Below are positions 1 to 9,734 of a stretch of 64,000 nucleotides of DNA, in pieces; within the stretch, counting starts at the first letter, position 1; the number at the start of each line of letters is the position of its first letter. The position numbers were made by a program, and so were the translations under genes. The notes under the pieces were generated by a model, which saw only the letters and a list, made by a program, of their open reading frames with translations, did not search any database and was not told the origin of the DNA. The DNA is from Streptomyces sp. NBC_01465 (lineage in GTDB: Bacteria > Actinomycetota > Actinomycetes > Streptomycetales > Streptomycetaceae), in the NCBI RefSeq assembly GCF_036227325.1, contig NZ_CP109467.1, positions 7,440,001 to 7,504,000 of the forward strand, read 5' to 3'.

Positions 1-930
1 CATCGAGGAGGCCGCGATGAGCGGGCCGAAGCCGATGTCCTTGGCGTACGGAACCTGGAAGGAGATCCCGAAGATGGAGACGCCCGCACAGCACAGCATG
101 CAGAACCACATCAGCGGGACGACCCCGGTCTTCAGCGCCTCGCCCGGCGTGAACTGCCGTACCGCGGGCGGGTTCTTGGCCATCGCCAGGGCGATCTTCT
201 CGTCGCTCGCGGTGTTCAGCGGGTCCACCTCGGCCGGCCACCAGTTCTTCGGCGGGTCCTTGAAGAACATCCCGGCCACCAGCGTCACGGCGAGGACGTA
301 GAAGCCGACGAGGTCCAGCACGGTGCGGTAGTTCGAGGTGTTGAAGCCGTACTGGAAGAGGAAGATGAACGGCACGGCCCCGTACGCGAACGCCCCGTTG
401 ACCAGGCCCGTCTTGCCGCCCTTGCGCTCCGGGTACCACTTGCCGACCATGTTGACGCAGGTCGAGTAGATCAGCCCGGACCCCGTACCGCCGAGGAAGC
501 CGAAGCCGACCAGAGCGAAACCGATGTTGGGCGCGTGGCTGAGGCTCACGAACCCCAGCAGGGAGAGCACCGAACCGATCAGCATCGCCGCCCGGCTGGT
601 GAGGATCCCCTTCTCGCGCAGTTTGCCGGTCGGGAAGGACACCGCCGCCTGGAAGAAGATCCAGACGCTCAGCACCCAGAAGGTGTTGGAGGACGTCCAG
701 TGCTTCGCCTCGGAAAGCGTGTCCTCGGCGGATCCGAAGGCGTACTCGAAGACGCTGATGGCGAGCATCGCCGCCCAGGGCAGCGCCACCATCGTCCAGC
801 GCGGCCGGCCGAGTATCCGGTGGTCGCTCTCGCCGATCCGGTAGACGCGGCCGCGGGCGTCCTTGACCTCTCGATATGCCTGACCGGCGGTGGCCCGTCC
901 GGTCTCGGTGGCTGTGTGTTCCGTTGTCAT
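1..930 (-). CDS. OFA-family MFS transporter, C-terminus outside the window (partial)
   Basis: The N-terminal 310 residues of a 12-helix major facilitator are present; the gene runs off the left edge. ATG is at 930. Near residues 25-45 it carries a DARGRVYRIGESD segment followed by GRPRWTMV, both shared with the next gene. The inter-helix WYPERKGGKTGLVNG motif and the loop FFKDPPKNWWPAEVDP follow. This layout is typical of the oxalate:formate antiporter (OFA/OxlT-like) family. It starts 1 bp after the stop of the MFS gene at 932-2329, so the two are a tandem duplicate pair, probably co-transcribed. Context with formyl-CoA transferase and CoA-ligase genes suggests transport of oxalate, formate or a similar small carboxylate. 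Substrate is inferred, since OFA members also carry other monocarboxylates. Confidence 0.85.
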   Translation of the reverse strand, partial: MTTEHTATETGRATAGQAYREVKDARGRVYRIGESDHRILGRPRWTMVALPWAAMLAISVFEYAFGSAEDTLSEAKHWTSSNTFWVLSVWIFFQAAVSFPTGKLREKGILTSRAAMLIGSVLSLLGFVSLSHAPNIGFALVGFGFLGGTGSGLIYSTCVNMVGKWYPERKGGKTGLVNGAFAYGAVPFIFLFQYGFNTSNYRTVLDLVGFYVLAVTLVAGMFFKDPPKNWWPAEVDPLNTASDEKIALAMAKNPPAVRQFTPGEALKTGVVPLMWFCMLCCAGVSIFGISFQVPYAKDIGFGPLIAASSM

Positions 931-931
931 C

Positions 932-2329
932 TCAGGCCATCTCCTCGCCAAGCGGTTGCGGGTTCGGCTGGAGGCGTCGCTTGACCTGCGGCTGCGGACG
1001 TCCTGGAGCCTTGAGGAAGAGTGCGAGCACGGCTGATGCGAAGCCGATGGAACCGGCGAACGCGAAGGCGCCGCCGTATCCCCACGAGTCGACGGCGACG
1101 GCGCCCATGCCGGAGCCGACGAGGCCGGAGATCAGCTTGGAGCTGTAGACCATGCCGTAGTTGGAAGCGTTGTGGTTCTCACCGAAGTAGTCCGCGGTCA
1201 TCGCCGCGAACAGGGGGAAGATGGCGCCGCCGCCGAAGCCGGAGACCATCGAGCAGAAGAGGAAGAAGGGCATCGAGCCGATGTCCCCGGAGAAGAAGAC
1301 CCCGAACTGCGCGGCCCCCAGCACGATGCAGACGATGATCAGGGTGTTGCGGCGGCCGTACTTGTCGGAGATCCAGCCGATGACACCGCGGCCTGTGCCG
1401 TTCACGATCGCCTTGAGCGACATGGCCGTTGCCACGATCCCGCCGGCGAAGCCCATCTCCTTGCCGAACGGCACCTGCATGGCGATGCCGAAGATGTTGA
1501 TGCCGGCCGTGCAGAGCAGGCAGAACCACATCATCCACAGCAGGGGAGTCCTGGCCGCCTCCCGCGGGGTGTACTGCTTGACCGCCGGAGGGTTCTTCGC
1601 CAGCGCCCGGACGATCCGGGGGTCGTCGGAGACCTTCAGCGGGTCGACGTGCGCGGGCCACCAGTTCTTCGGCGGGTCCTTGAAGAACCAGCCGGCGACC
1701 GCGACGACGGTGCAGCAGACCACGCCGACCATCACCAGCACGGTCTCGTAGTTGGAGAGGTCCATGTACGAGGTGAAGAGGAAGACGAAGGGCACCGAGC
1801 CATAGGCGAAACCGCCGTTGACCATGCCGGTCTTGCCGCCCTTGCGCTCCGGGTACCACTTGCCGACCATGTTCACGCAGGTCGCGTAGACGAGGCCGGC
1901 GCCGATGCCGCTGAACATCCCGAAGCCGAGGTACGCGACGGCCACATGCGGTGCGTACGCCAGGGACAGATAGCCCAGTACGGTTCCGAGCGCGCCAAGG
2001 AGCATCGCGCTCCTGGCCGGCAGCCGCCCGCTCTCGCGCAGCTGCCCCGCGGGGAAGGCCACGGCCGCCTGGAAGAAGATCCAGACGCCCATCAGCCAGA
2101 AGATGTGCCCGCTGTCCCACAGATGTGCGTCGTGGAGCGTGTCCTCGGCGGACGTGAAGGCGTACTCCGAGGAACTGATGCCCAGCATGCCCATCCATGG
2201 GAAGAGCACCATGGTCCAGCGTGGTCGTCCCATGATGTGCCGGTCGGTCTCTCCGAGCCGGTACACACGGCCGTTCGCGTCCCTGACTTCGCGGTACGGA
2301 ACAGGTGTGTTGATCGAAGTGGTGGTCAT
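932..2329 (-). CDS. OFA-family MFS transporter (oxalate/formate antiporter-like)
   Basis: 465 residues, a full-length 12-TM MFS carrier. It repeats the plan of its downstream tandem copy: DANGRVYRLGETD and GRPRWTM near the N-terminus, WYPERKGGKTGMVNG between helices, FFKDPPKNWWPAHVDP in the central loop, and GWISDKYGRR in the second half. The charged C-terminal tail is short. Start ATG at 2329 lies downstream of a GGAG at a rather long distance (about 13 nt). The 100 bp upstream gave no convincing -35/-10 pair. Two nearly parallel OFA carriers next to a CoA-transferase and an acyl-CoA synthetase point to import of oxalate and/or export of formate. This is family-based inference; other carboxylates are possible. 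Confidence 0.88.
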   Translation of the reverse strand: MTTTSINTPVPYREVRDANGRVYRLGETDRHIMGRPRWTMVLFPWMGMLGISSSEYAFTSAEDTLHDAHLWDSGHIFWLMGVWIFFQAAVAFPAGQLRESGRLPARSAMLLGALGTVLGYLSLAYAPHVAVAYLGFGMFSGIGAGLVYATCVNMVGKWYPERKGGKTGMVNGGFAYGSVPFVFLFTSYMDLSNYETVLVMVGVVCCTVVAVAGWFFKDPPKNWWPAHVDPLKVSDDPRIVRALAKNPPAVKQYTPREAARTPLLWMMWFCLLCTAGINIFGIAMQVPFGKEMGFAGGIVATAMSLKAIVNGTGRGVIGWISDKYGRRNTLIIVCIVLGAAQFGVFFSGDIGSMPFFLFCSMVSGFGGGAIFPLFAAMTADYFGENHNASNYGMVYSSKLISGLVGSGMGAVAVDSWGYGGAFAFAGSIGFASAVLALFLKAPGRPQPQVKRRLQPNPQPLGEEMA

Positions 2330-2429
2330 GTCGGTTTCGCACTCCTATGTGTCGAAAGAGCTGGCCAGCGCCCCCTGTCCAATGCCTTTCGCATGCGCGC
2401 GTGCGCCGGGACCCGACGGTCCCCTCAGC

Positions 2430-4589
2430 TCATGTGCGGCCTCCCAACAGACCTGCGGCCCGGGCCCACCGATACTTCGCGCCGAGCGCGGCGACCGGCT
2501 TCTCCGTCGTGTACGGGTAGGCCACGACACCCCGCTCGAAGAGGTACTGGCAGGCCTCCTCGACCTCGACGTCGCCCGCCAGGGACGCGACCACCGGCTT
2601 CTGGATGCCGCGCAGCCTGAACTCCTCCACCACGCGCGCCGTCAGCTCCGCGAAGACCATCGGGGGAGTGACGATCGTGTGCCAGTAGCCGAGGACCAGC
2701 GAGTGGATCCGCGGATCCTCGAGGCCCAGGCGGATCGTCGCCTCGTACGTCGACGGCGGCTCGCCGCCCGTGATGTCGATGGGGTTGCCGGCCGCGCCGA
2801 AGGGCGGGATGAAGGCCTTGAACGCGGCGTCCAGGTCGTCCGGGATCTCCATCAGCGAGAGCCCGTTGTCGACGATCGCGTCGGAGAGCAGCACTCCGGA
2901 GCCGCCGGCCCCCGTGATGATGACGACGTTGTCGCCCTTGGGGGTGGGCAGCACGGGCAGGGCCCGCGCGTACTCCAGCATCTCGCTCAGACCGGGCGCC
3001 CTGATCACCCCGGCCTGCTTGAGGATGTCCTCGTACACCGCGTCGTCCCCTGCAAGGGCCCCGGTGTGCGAGCCCGCCGCCTTCGCACCGGCGCTGGTGC
3101 GGCCCGCCTTGAGGACCACGACCGGCTTCTTCGGCACGGTCGCGCGGGCCGCGTCGACGAAGGCGCGGCCGTCCTTGAGGTCCTCCAGGTGCATGGCGAT
3201 GCACTGGGTGTTGGGGTCCTCGCCGAACCAGGTCAGCAGGTCGTCCTCGTCCAGGTCCGACTTGTTGCCGAGCCCCACGATGGCCGAGACACCGGTCCTG
3301 GTGGTGCGCGCGAACCCGAGGATCGCCATCCCGATGCCGCCGGACTGCGAGGTGAGGGCGACGCCGCCCTTCACGTCGTACGGCGTGCAGAAGGTGGCGC
3401 AGAGGTCGTGCCACGTCGAGTAGTAGCCGTAGATGTTCGGGCCGAGCAGCCGTACTCCGTACCGCTCCGCGATGGCCACGAGCTCGTCCTGCATGGCCTG
3501 TTCGCCGGTCTCGGCGAAGCCGGACGGGATGAGGACGGCGTTGGGTATCCCCTTGCGGCCGACCTCTTCGAGGGCGGCGGCGACGAACTGCGCGGGGATC
3601 GCGAAGACCGCCACATCAGGCTCACCAGGAACATCCATGACGCTCTTGTAAGCCTTACGGCCGAGTATGTCGTCGGCCTTGCGGTTCACCGGGTGGATAT
3701 CTCCCGGAAAACCCCCTGCCACCAGGTTCTTCATGACCGAATTGCCGATCTTCCCCTCCTCGTTGGAGGCACCGATGACGGCGACCGAGCGCGGCTGCAT
3801 CAGCCGGCGCATCGAGGTGAGGATCTCCGAGCGGCTGTACGAACGCCGGGGGGCCGGGGCCGGTCCGCCGAGCAGGATCCGTACGTCGGCGGCCATCACC
3901 CCGTCCGCGGACGCGAAGACCGGGTTGAGGTCGATCTCCGCGATCTCGGGGAAGTCGGCCGCCAGTTGCGAGACGCCGACGATCAGATGGGAGAGCGTCG
4001 TACGGTCCACGGCCGCCCCGCCCCGCACCCCGCGCAGGACCTCAGCGGCCCGGATCGAGTCCAGCATCGACAGCGCGTCGTCCTCGGAGGCGGGCGCGAG
4101 CCGGAAGGTGATGTCCTTCAGCACCTCCACCAGCACCCCGCCGAGCCCGAACGCGACGATCTTGCCGAAGGTGGGGTCGGTGACCATGCCGACGATCACC
4201 TCGGTCCCGGCCGGCACCATCTGCTGGACCTGGACGCCGAGGAGCGTCGCATCGGGCGCGTACCGGCGGGCGTTGGCGACGATCGAGGTGAAGGCGGCCC
4301 GCACCTCGGCATGCGTCGCGACTCCGATCCGTACGCCGCCCGCGTCCGTCTTGTGCACGATCTCGGGGGAGACGATCTTGAGCGCGACCGGGAACCCGAT
4401 CCGGTCGGCCAGCGCCACCGCCTCGTCCGCGCACTCGGCGAGCGCCTCGGCGGGGACGGGGATGTCGTACGCGTCCGCGATCCGCTTGGCCTCGGGCGCG
4501 GTGAGGGCGCTGCGGCCCTCGGCGAGGGCCGCGTCGAGCACCGCCCTGACCGCTGCCTGGTCGGGCTGCGCTGTTCCGGGGAGCGGCAT
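2430..4589 (-). CDS. ADP-forming acyl-CoA synthetase (acetate--CoA ligase family, beta-alpha fusion)
   Basis: 719 residues. The N-terminal part (about 1-245) is an ATP-grasp/beta-type domain (VALKIVSPEIVHKTDAGGV, EVIVGMVTDPTFGKIVAFG, AEIDLNPV). The C-terminal part (about 265-719) is the CoA-binding/ligase alpha part (RSVAVIGASNEEGKIGNSV, LTSQSGGIG). It holds the GSHTGALAGDD loop whose His is phosphorylated in NDP-forming acyl-CoA synthetases. The enzyme interconverts acyl-CoA + ADP + Pi with acid + CoA + ATP. The A of its ATG (4589) is the A of the upstream transferase TGA, so the two are translationally coupled. It could recover ATP from formyl-CoA or another CoA ester made by that transferase, or activate the acid. 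The substrate cannot be read from sequence. Confidence 0.88.
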   Translation of the reverse strand: MPLPGTAQPDQAAVRAVLDAALAEGRSALTAPEAKRIADAYDIPVPAEALAECADEAVALADRIGFPVALKIVSPEIVHKTDAGGVRIGVATHAEVRAAFTSIVANARRYAPDATLLGVQVQQMVPAGTEVIVGMVTDPTFGKIVAFGLGGVLVEVLKDITFRLAPASEDDALSMLDSIRAAEVLRGVRGGAAVDRTTLSHLIVGVSQLAADFPEIAEIDLNPVFASADGVMAADVRILLGGPAPAPRRSYSRSEILTSMRRLMQPRSVAVIGASNEEGKIGNSVMKNLVAGGFPGDIHPVNRKADDILGRKAYKSVMDVPGEPDVAVFAIPAQFVAAALEEVGRKGIPNAVLIPSGFAETGEQAMQDELVAIAERYGVRLLGPNIYGYYSTWHDLCATFCTPYDVKGGVALTSQSGGIGMAILGFARTTRTGVSAIVGLGNKSDLDEDDLLTWFGEDPNTQCIAMHLEDLKDGRAFVDAARATVPKKPVVVLKAGRTSAGAKAAGSHTGALAGDDAVYEDILKQAGVIRAPGLSEMLEYARALPVLPTPKGDNVVIITGAGGSGVLLSDAIVDNGLSLMEIPDDLDAAFKAFIPPFGAAGNPIDITGGEPPSTYEATIRLGLEDPRIHSLVLGYWHTIVTPPMVFAELTARVVEEFRLRGIQKPVVASLAGDVEVEEACQYLFERGVVAYPYTTEKPVAALGAKYRWARAAGLLGGRT

Positions 4590-5818
4590 CAGATGACTCC
4601 TGCGGTCTTGAGCAGGCGCAACTCCTCGTCGCCCAGACCGAGTTCGCCGATGTACACCTCCGCGTTGTGCTCACCGAGCAGGGGGGAGGTGGTGACGTCG
4701 ACGGGGGAGTCGGAGAGCTTCAGCGGGGAGCCGACGGTGGTGAAGGTGCCGCGCTCGGGATGCTCGACCTCGACGACGATCTCGTTGGCGGCGAGGGATG
4801 CGTCCTCGATGATCTCCTTGGTGGAGAGGATCGGTCCGCAGGGGACGTTGCGGGCGTTGAGTTTCTCCAGGACCTCCCACTTGGGGAGGGTCGAGGTCCA
4901 CTCCTCGATGAGCTGGAACATCTTGGGGAGCTTGGGCAGCCGGGCCTCCGGCGTCGCCCAGTCCGGGTCCTCGGCCAGTTCGGGGCGCCCGATGAGTTCG
5001 CTGATGGGCTGCCAGCCGACCGGCTGCACGATGACATAGACGTAGTCGTTGGGTCCGCCGGGTGCGCACCTGACCGCCCAGCCCGGCTGACCGCCGCCGC
5101 TCGCGTTGCCCGAGCGCGGCACCGCCTCGCCGAAGTCCTCGTTGGGGTACTCCGCCAACGGGCCGTGGGCCAGGCGCTGTTGGTCGCGCAGCTTCACCCG
5201 GCAGAGATTGAGCACGGCGTGCTGCATGGCGACGTTGACGCGCTGCCCGCGCCCGGTGTTCTCCCGCTGGAAGAGCGCGGCGAGGATGCCGGCCACGGCG
5301 TGGATGCCGGTGCCCGAGTCGCCGATCTGCGCGCCGGTCGCCAGCGGCGGGCCGTCCTCGAAGCCGGTGGAGGTCATCGAGCCGCCCATGGCCTGCGCGA
5401 CGACCTCGTACGCCTTGAAGTTGGTGTACGGGCCGTCCCCGAAGCCCTTGATGGAGGCGTAGACGATCCTCGGGTTGATCTCCTGGATCTTCTCCCAGGT
5501 GAAGCCCATCCGGTCGACCGCGCCCGGGCCGAAGTTCTCCACCATCACGTCCGAGCGGCGGATGAGCTCGGTGAGGATCTCCTTGCCGCGCTCCGACTTG
5601 GTGTTGAGCGTGATGCTCCGCTTGTTGCAGTTGAGCATCGTGAAGTAGAGCGAGTCGACGTCCGGGAGATCGCGGAGCTGCTTGCGGGTGATGTCCCCGG
5701 AGGGCGCCTCCAGCTTCACCACGTCTGCGCCGAGCCAGGCGAGGAGCTGGGTGGCCGAGGGCCCGGACTGTACATGGGTCATGTCGAGGACGCGTATGCC
5801 CTCTAGAGCTTTGGTCAC
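4589..5818 (-). CDS. Formyl-CoA:oxalate CoA-transferase-like protein (CaiB/BaiF family III)
   Basis: 409 residues, the usual length of Frc. The catalytic Asp of class III CoA-transferases is in IGDSGTGIH (D167). The glycine loop is present as [11 protein letters not shown], and [12 protein letters not shown] and [18 protein letters not shown] match formyl-CoA transferases. The residue equivalent to Oxalobacter Trp48 is Gln (Q47), as in the E. coli YfdW group. GTG at 5818 was chosen because [11 protein letters not shown] is the family N-terminus and a GAGGGG precedes it; longer readings lack a ribosome site. It moves CoA between formyl-CoA and oxalate or a related acid. It is more divergent from classical Frc than the copy at 45040-46296, so its acceptor may differ (for example succinyl-CoA or acetyl-CoA). 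Confidence 0.85.
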   Translation of the reverse strand: MTKALEGIRVLDMTHVQSGPSATQLLAWLGADVVKLEAPSGDITRKQLRDLPDVDSLYFTMLNCNKRSITLNTKSERGKEILTELIRRSDVMVENFGPGAVDRMGFTWEKIQEINPRIVYASIKGFGDGPYTNFKAYEVVAQAMGGSMTSTGFEDGPPLATGAQIGDSGTGIHAVAGILAALFQRENTGRGQRVNVAMQHAVLNLCRVKLRDQQRLAHGPLAEYPNEDFGEAVPRSGNASGGGQPGWAVRCAPGGPNDYVYVIVQPVGWQPISELIGRPELAEDPDWATPEARLPKLPKMFQLIEEWTSTLPKWEVLEKLNARNVPCGPILSTKEIIEDASLAANEIVVEVEHPERGTFTTVGSPLKLSDSPVDVTTSPLLGEHNAEVYIGELGLGDEELRLLKTAGVI

Positions 5819-5885
5819 GTCAAGGCCCCTCACTGCGTGTACATGGGTCTGGGGTAGGGGTGTTGGAGCTCCGTTCGGTACATTG

Positions 5886-5909
5886 CATACAGTCGACGAA
5901 TACTGTATG
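5886..5909. promoter_or_regulatory. Palindromic operator candidate between the transferase and sucC
   Basis: CATACAGT (5886-5893) and ACTGTATG (5902-5909) form a perfect 8-bp inverted repeat with an 8-bp spacer. It lies in the 166-bp divergent region between the minus-strand transferase/synthetase pair and the plus-strand sucCD pair. The arms are unusually AT-rich for this genome. Arm size and symmetry fit a dimeric helix-turn-helix repressor such as a GntR-family protein. No such regulator gene lies next to it, so the cognate factor is unknown. Confidence 0.55.
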
Positions 5910-5984
5910 AACCTTGTTATCCCCCATCTGAGGGGTGGTGTCCAGGGGGCGTGCGGCACTTTTCCGACCGAGTCAGGAGCCTGC

Positions 5985-7124
5985 ATGGATCTGTACGAGC
6001 ACCAGGCAAGGGAACTCTTCAAGGACCACGGCATTCCGGTGCCGGACGCGGCAGTTGTCGCCGCACCGCGGGAGGCGAGGGCGGCAGCGGAGGCGCTCGG
6101 CGGCCCCGTCGTCGTCAAGGCCCAGGTGAAAACCGGTGGCCGCGGCAAGGCGGGCGGCGTGAAGTTCGCGGCCGACCCCGCATCGGCGGAACTCACCGCC
6201 CGTCAGATGCTCGGGATGGACATCAAGGGCCACACCGTCCGCACGGTCATGCTGGCCCAACCGGTCGACATCGAGGCCGAGTTCTACGTCGGCTACGTAC
6301 TGGACCGCGCGGCCGGCACCTTCCTCGCCATCGCATCGGCGGAGGGCGGCATGGACATCGAGGACGTGGCCGCGACCCGCCCCGACGCGGTCGCCCGTAT
6401 CCCCGTCGACGCCTCCGAGGGTGTCACCGCGGACAAGGCGGCCGAGATCGCGGCCGCGGCCGGGCTCCCCGTGGAGGCCGCGACCGTACTGCAGCAGCTC
6501 TGGCAGGTCCTGGTCCGCGAGGATGCCCTGCTCGTGGAGGTGAACCCGCTCGTCCGCACCACCGACGGACGGATCCTCGCCCTCGACGGCAAGGTCACCC
6601 TCGACGACAACGCGGCCTTCCGGCAGGCACGTTGGGGCACCGACCACACCGATCCGCACGCGGACGCGCTGGAGGCGGCCGCGGCAGCCAAGGGTCTCAA
6701 CTACGTCAAGCTCGACGGACAGGTCGGCATCATCGGCAACGGCGCGGGTCTCGTCATGTCCACCCTCGACGTCGTCGCGGGCTGCGGCGCGAAGCCCGCC
6801 AACTTCCTCGACATCGGGGGAGGCGCCTCCGCCCGGATCATGGCCGACGGTCTCTCCGTCATCCTCTCCGACCCCGACGTGCGGTCCGTCTTCGTCAACG
6901 TCTTCGGCGGCATCACCGCCTGCGACGCGGTCGCCGACGGCATCGTCCAGGCCCTGGAATCCGTCCACTTGACCAAGCCCCTGGTCGTACGGCTCGACGG
7001 CAACAACGCCGCCCTCGGCCGCGCGATGCTGAGCGAGAGGGCCCATCCGCTCGTACAACAGGCCACCACGATGGACGGTGCGGCCCGCCGCGCCGCAGAT
7101 CTTGCGACGCAGGGAGTGCGATAG
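5985..7124 (+). CDS. sucC: Succinyl-CoA synthetase beta-subunit paralogue (ATP-grasp)
   Basis: 379 residues beginning [16 protein letters not shown], the conserved SucC start. It has the ATP-grasp fold ([40 protein letters not shown]) and the C-terminal CoA/phosphate region ([22 protein letters not shown]). ATG 5985 follows CAGGAG at good spacing. It pairs with the alpha subunit that starts 2 bp after its stop. Together they make acyl-CoA from acid, CoA and ATP, or the reverse. It is separate from TCA-cycle genes and sits opposite a formyl-CoA transferase, so it is probably a second sucCD copy dedicated to this pathway, possibly acting on oxalate, formate or succinate CoA esters. That specialisation is inference. 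Confidence 0.88.
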   Translation: MDLYEHQARELFKDHGIPVPDAAVVAAPREARAAAEALGGPVVVKAQVKTGGRGKAGGVKFAADPASAELTARQMLGMDIKGHTVRTVMLAQPVDIEAEFYVGYVLDRAAGTFLAIASAEGGMDIEDVAATRPDAVARIPVDASEGVTADKAAEIAAAAGLPVEAATVLQQLWQVLVREDALLVEVNPLVRTTDGRILALDGKVTLDDNAAFRQARWGTDHTDPHADALEAAAAAKGLNYVKLDGQVGIIGNGAGLVMSTLDVVAGCGAKPANFLDIGGGASARIMADGLSVILSDPDVRSVFVNVFGGITACDAVADGIVQALESVHLTKPLVVRLDGNNAALGRAMLSERAHPLVQQATTMDGAARRAADLATQGVR

Positions 7125-7126
7125 AG

Positions 7127-8029
7127 ATGGCGATCTTCCTCACCAAGGAGTCCACGGTCCTCGTCCAGGGCATGACCGGCGGCGAAGGCATGAAGCACAC
7201 CCGCCGCATGCTCGCCGCGGGCACCGAGATCGTAGGCGGCGTCAACCCGCGCAAGGCCGGCCAGGTCGTCGACTTCGACGACCGCACCGTCCCCGTCTTC
7301 GGCTCCGTCGCCGAAGGCATGGCGGCCACCGGCGCGGACGTCACCGTCATCTTCGTCCCGCCGCCCTTCGCCAAGGCCGCCGTCCTGGAGGCGGCCGACG
7401 CGGGGATCGGCCTCGCCGTCGTCATCACCGAGGGCATCCCCGTCCACGACGCCGTGCTCTTCCAGGCGTACGCGAAGAAGAAGGGCACCCGCGTCATCGG
7501 CCCCAACTGCCCAGGACTCATCAGCCCCGGCCAGTCCAACGCCGGCATCATCCCCGCCGACATCGCCACCAAGCCCGGCCGGATCGGCCTGGTCTCCAAG
7601 TCCGGCACCCTCACCTACCAGCTGATGCACGAGCTGCGCGAAGTGGGCTTCTCCTCGGCGGTCGGCATCGGCGGCGACCCCGTCGTCGGCACCACCCACA
7701 TCGACGCTCTCGCCGCCTTCCAGGACGATCCCGACACCGAACTGATCGTCCTGATCGGCGAGATCGGCGGCGACGCGGAGGAGCGTGCGGCCGCGTACAT
7801 CGCCGCGCACGTCACCAAACCGGTCGTCGGCTACATCGCCGGCTTCACCGCCCCCGAGGGCCGGACCATGGGCCACGCGGGGGCGATCGTCTCCGGCTCG
7901 TCCGGCACCGCCCGGGCCAAGAAAGAGGCCCTGGAAGCCGCCGGAGTCGCGGTCGGCACCACCCCGACCGAGACCGCGGGCCTCGTACTCGCCCTCCTCT
8001 CGGAAGCAAGTGAAGTCACGCACAATTAA
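7127..8029 (+). CDS. sucD: Succinyl-CoA synthetase alpha-subunit paralogue
   Basis: 300 residues, the normal SucD length. The CoA-binding N-terminal domain has [18 protein letters not shown]. The ligase domain holds [11 protein letters not shown] and the active-site histidine loop [16 protein letters not shown] (His about 250), which carries the phosphoryl group between subunits. ATG 7127 overlaps nothing but lies 2 bp after the sucC stop, with AGGGAG upstream, so co-translation with sucC is expected. Catalytic residues are all present, so this is an active-looking ligase rather than a relic. Confidence 0.88.
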   Translation: MAIFLTKESTVLVQGMTGGEGMKHTRRMLAAGTEIVGGVNPRKAGQVVDFDDRTVPVFGSVAEGMAATGADVTVIFVPPPFAKAAVLEAADAGIGLAVVITEGIPVHDAVLFQAYAKKKGTRVIGPNCPGLISPGQSNAGIIPADIATKPGRIGLVSKSGTLTYQLMHELREVGFSSAVGIGGDPVVGTTHIDALAAFQDDPDTELIVLIGEIGGDAEERAAAYIAAHVTKPVVGYIAGFTAPEGRTMGHAGAIVSGSSGTARAKKEALEAAGVAVGTTPTETAGLVLALLSEASEVTHN

Positions 8030-8153
8030 CGGCCGTCACGTATCGCAGCCGTTCGTCCCTCACTACCGTCACCGTACGGACCGCCCTGTGCGAAGGCGGC
8101 CGTGAGAGCCACCCACACTGCCCCGCCCACTCCACGAGCGGAGAACTGTACCG

Positions 8154-9695
8154 ATGGCACCCACCCTCATCCTCAAGCCCGGAACCTCCTGGTCCGACGC
8201 CTGGCAGCGCTGCCGGGCCGTCGCCCCCGAGGCCTTCGGCGACGACCGCGTCCTCAACCTCTGGGGCTCCCAGTGGAAGGCCGACGGCCGCGCCCTGCCC
8301 GCCACTTCACCCGTCGACGGCAGCCCCATAGCCGGCCCGCCGCGCCTCGACGCCGCCACCGCCCAGCAGGCGGTACGCGCCTCGCTCGACCAGCACCGCG
8401 CCTGGCGGCACATCCCGCTGCCCGAACGCCGCGCCCGCGTCTCGGCCACCCTCGACGCCCTGACCGAACACCGTGAACTCCTCGCCCTCCTCCTCGTCTG
8501 GGAGATCGGCAAGCCCTGGCGCCTCGCCCAGGCCGACGTGGACCGCGCCATCGACGGAGTGCGCTGGTACGTCGACGGCATCGAATCCATGGTGGAAGGC
8601 CGCACCCCGCTCCCCGGGCCGGTCTCCAACATCGCCAGCTGGAACTACCCCATGTCCGTCCTGGTCCACGCGATGCTGGTGCAGGCCCTGGCCGGCAACG
8701 CCGTCATCGCCAAGGCCCCGACGGACGGCGGCGTCGCCTGCCTGACCCTCGCCAGCGCCCTCGCGGCCCGCGAAGGCATCCCCGTCACCCTGGTCAGCGG
8801 CAGCGGCGGCGAACTCTCCGAAGCCCTCGTCCGCTCGCCCGAGATCGGCTGCGTCTCCTTCGTCGGAGGCCGCGACACCGGCGCCCGTATCGCCACCGCC
8901 GTGGCCGACCTCGGCAAGCGCCACATCCTCGAACAGGAGGGCCTCAACACCTGGGGCATCTGGAACTGCACGGACTGGGACTCCCTCTCCGCCGTCATCC
9001 CCAAGCTCTTCGACTACGGCAAGCAGCGCTGCACCGCCTACCCCCGCTTCGTCGTCCAGCGCAGCGCCTTCGACCAGTTCCTCGGTGCCTACCTCCCCGC
9101 CGTACGCTCCCTGCGCACCGGCCACCCCCTGGCGGTCGAGCACCCCGAAGACCCGCTCCCCGAACTGGACTTCGGCCCCCTCATCAACGCGGCCAAGGCC
9201 AAGGAGCTCGCCGACCAGGTGGCCGAGGCCATCGACCGCGGTGCCGTACCCCTGCACCGCGCGACGCCCGACCAGGGCCGCTTCCTGCCGGGCCAGGACA
9301 CCAGCGCCTACCTCCAGCCGGTGACCCTCCTCAACCCGCCCCCGTCCTCCCCGCTGCACCACGCGGAACCCTTCGGCCCGGTCGACACCATCGTCCTGGT
9401 CGACACGGAGGCGGAGCTGCTCGCCGCCATGAACGCCTCCAACGGGGCGCTGGTGGCCACCCTCTCCACGGACGACCCGGCGACGTACGAACGCCTCGCA
9501 CCCCAGATCCGCGCCTTCAAGATCGGCAAGTCGAAGCCGCGCTCGCGCGGCGACCGCGACGAACTCTTCGGCGGACTCGGCGCCTCCTGGCGCGGTGCCT
9601 TCGTCGGCGGTGAACTCCTCGTCCACGCGGTGACCGAAGGCCCGGTGGGGGAGCGGCTGCCCGGGAACTTCCCGGACTACCAGCTGATCCCGTAA
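8154..9695 (+). CDS. Aldehyde dehydrogenase-family protein
   Basis: 513 residues with the aldehyde dehydrogenase fold. The oxyanion Asn is in ASWNYPMSV (N164). The general base Glu is in EQEGLNTW (E262), a variant of the usual ELGG. The catalytic Cys is in YGKQRCTAYP (C293), a variant of GQxC. The normally conserved ELGGKSP and GEIFGP motifs are modified (HHAEPFGPVDT is kept). ATG 8154 follows GGAG. It lies 124 bp after sucD on the same strand. The substrate may be a small aldehyde or CoA-linked aldehyde such as glyoxylate, but this rests only on the neighbourhood. It is a divergent ALDH branch and should be named only at family level. Confidence 0.8.
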   Translation: MAPTLILKPGTSWSDAWQRCRAVAPEAFGDDRVLNLWGSQWKADGRALPATSPVDGSPIAGPPRLDAATAQQAVRASLDQHRAWRHIPLPERRARVSATLDALTEHRELLALLLVWEIGKPWRLAQADVDRAIDGVRWYVDGIESMVEGRTPLPGPVSNIASWNYPMSVLVHAMLVQALAGNAVIAKAPTDGGVACLTLASALAAREGIPVTLVSGSGGELSEALVRSPEIGCVSFVGGRDTGARIATAVADLGKRHILEQEGLNTWGIWNCTDWDSLSAVIPKLFDYGKQRCTAYPRFVVQRSAFDQFLGAYLPAVRSLRTGHPLAVEHPEDPLPELDFGPLINAAKAKELADQVAEAIDRGAVPLHRATPDQGRFLPGQDTSAYLQPVTLLNPPPSSPLHHAEPFGPVDTIVLVDTEAELLAAMNASNGALVATLSTDDPATYERLAPQIRAFKIGKSKPRSRGDRDELFGGLGASWRGAFVGGELLVHAVTEGPVGERLPGNFPDYQLIP

Positions 9696-9704
9696 GGCCC
9701 AGGG

Positions 9705-9734
9705 GCCCGTACGGGGGTAGCCCTCCGTACGGGC
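9705..9734. terminator. Convergent hairpin between ALDH and DUF2254 genes
   Basis: GCCCGTACGG (9705-9714) pairs with CCGTACGGGC (9725-9734) around a 10-nt loop. It occupies the short gap between two converging stop codons and has no U-tract on either side, as is common in high-GC actinomycetes. Confidence 0.6.

Noticed and set aside
932..2620. Long open frames opposite the MFS gene (1172-2620 and others)
   Set aside because: Their products are rich in Arg/His/Asp runs and lack any domain; they are mirror frames of a clearly coding high-GC gene on the other strand.
4589..6196. Start of the first transferase at 6196
   Set aside because: The extension overlaps sucC and the shared promoter region and has no ribosome site; the CaiB family N-terminus begins at 5818.
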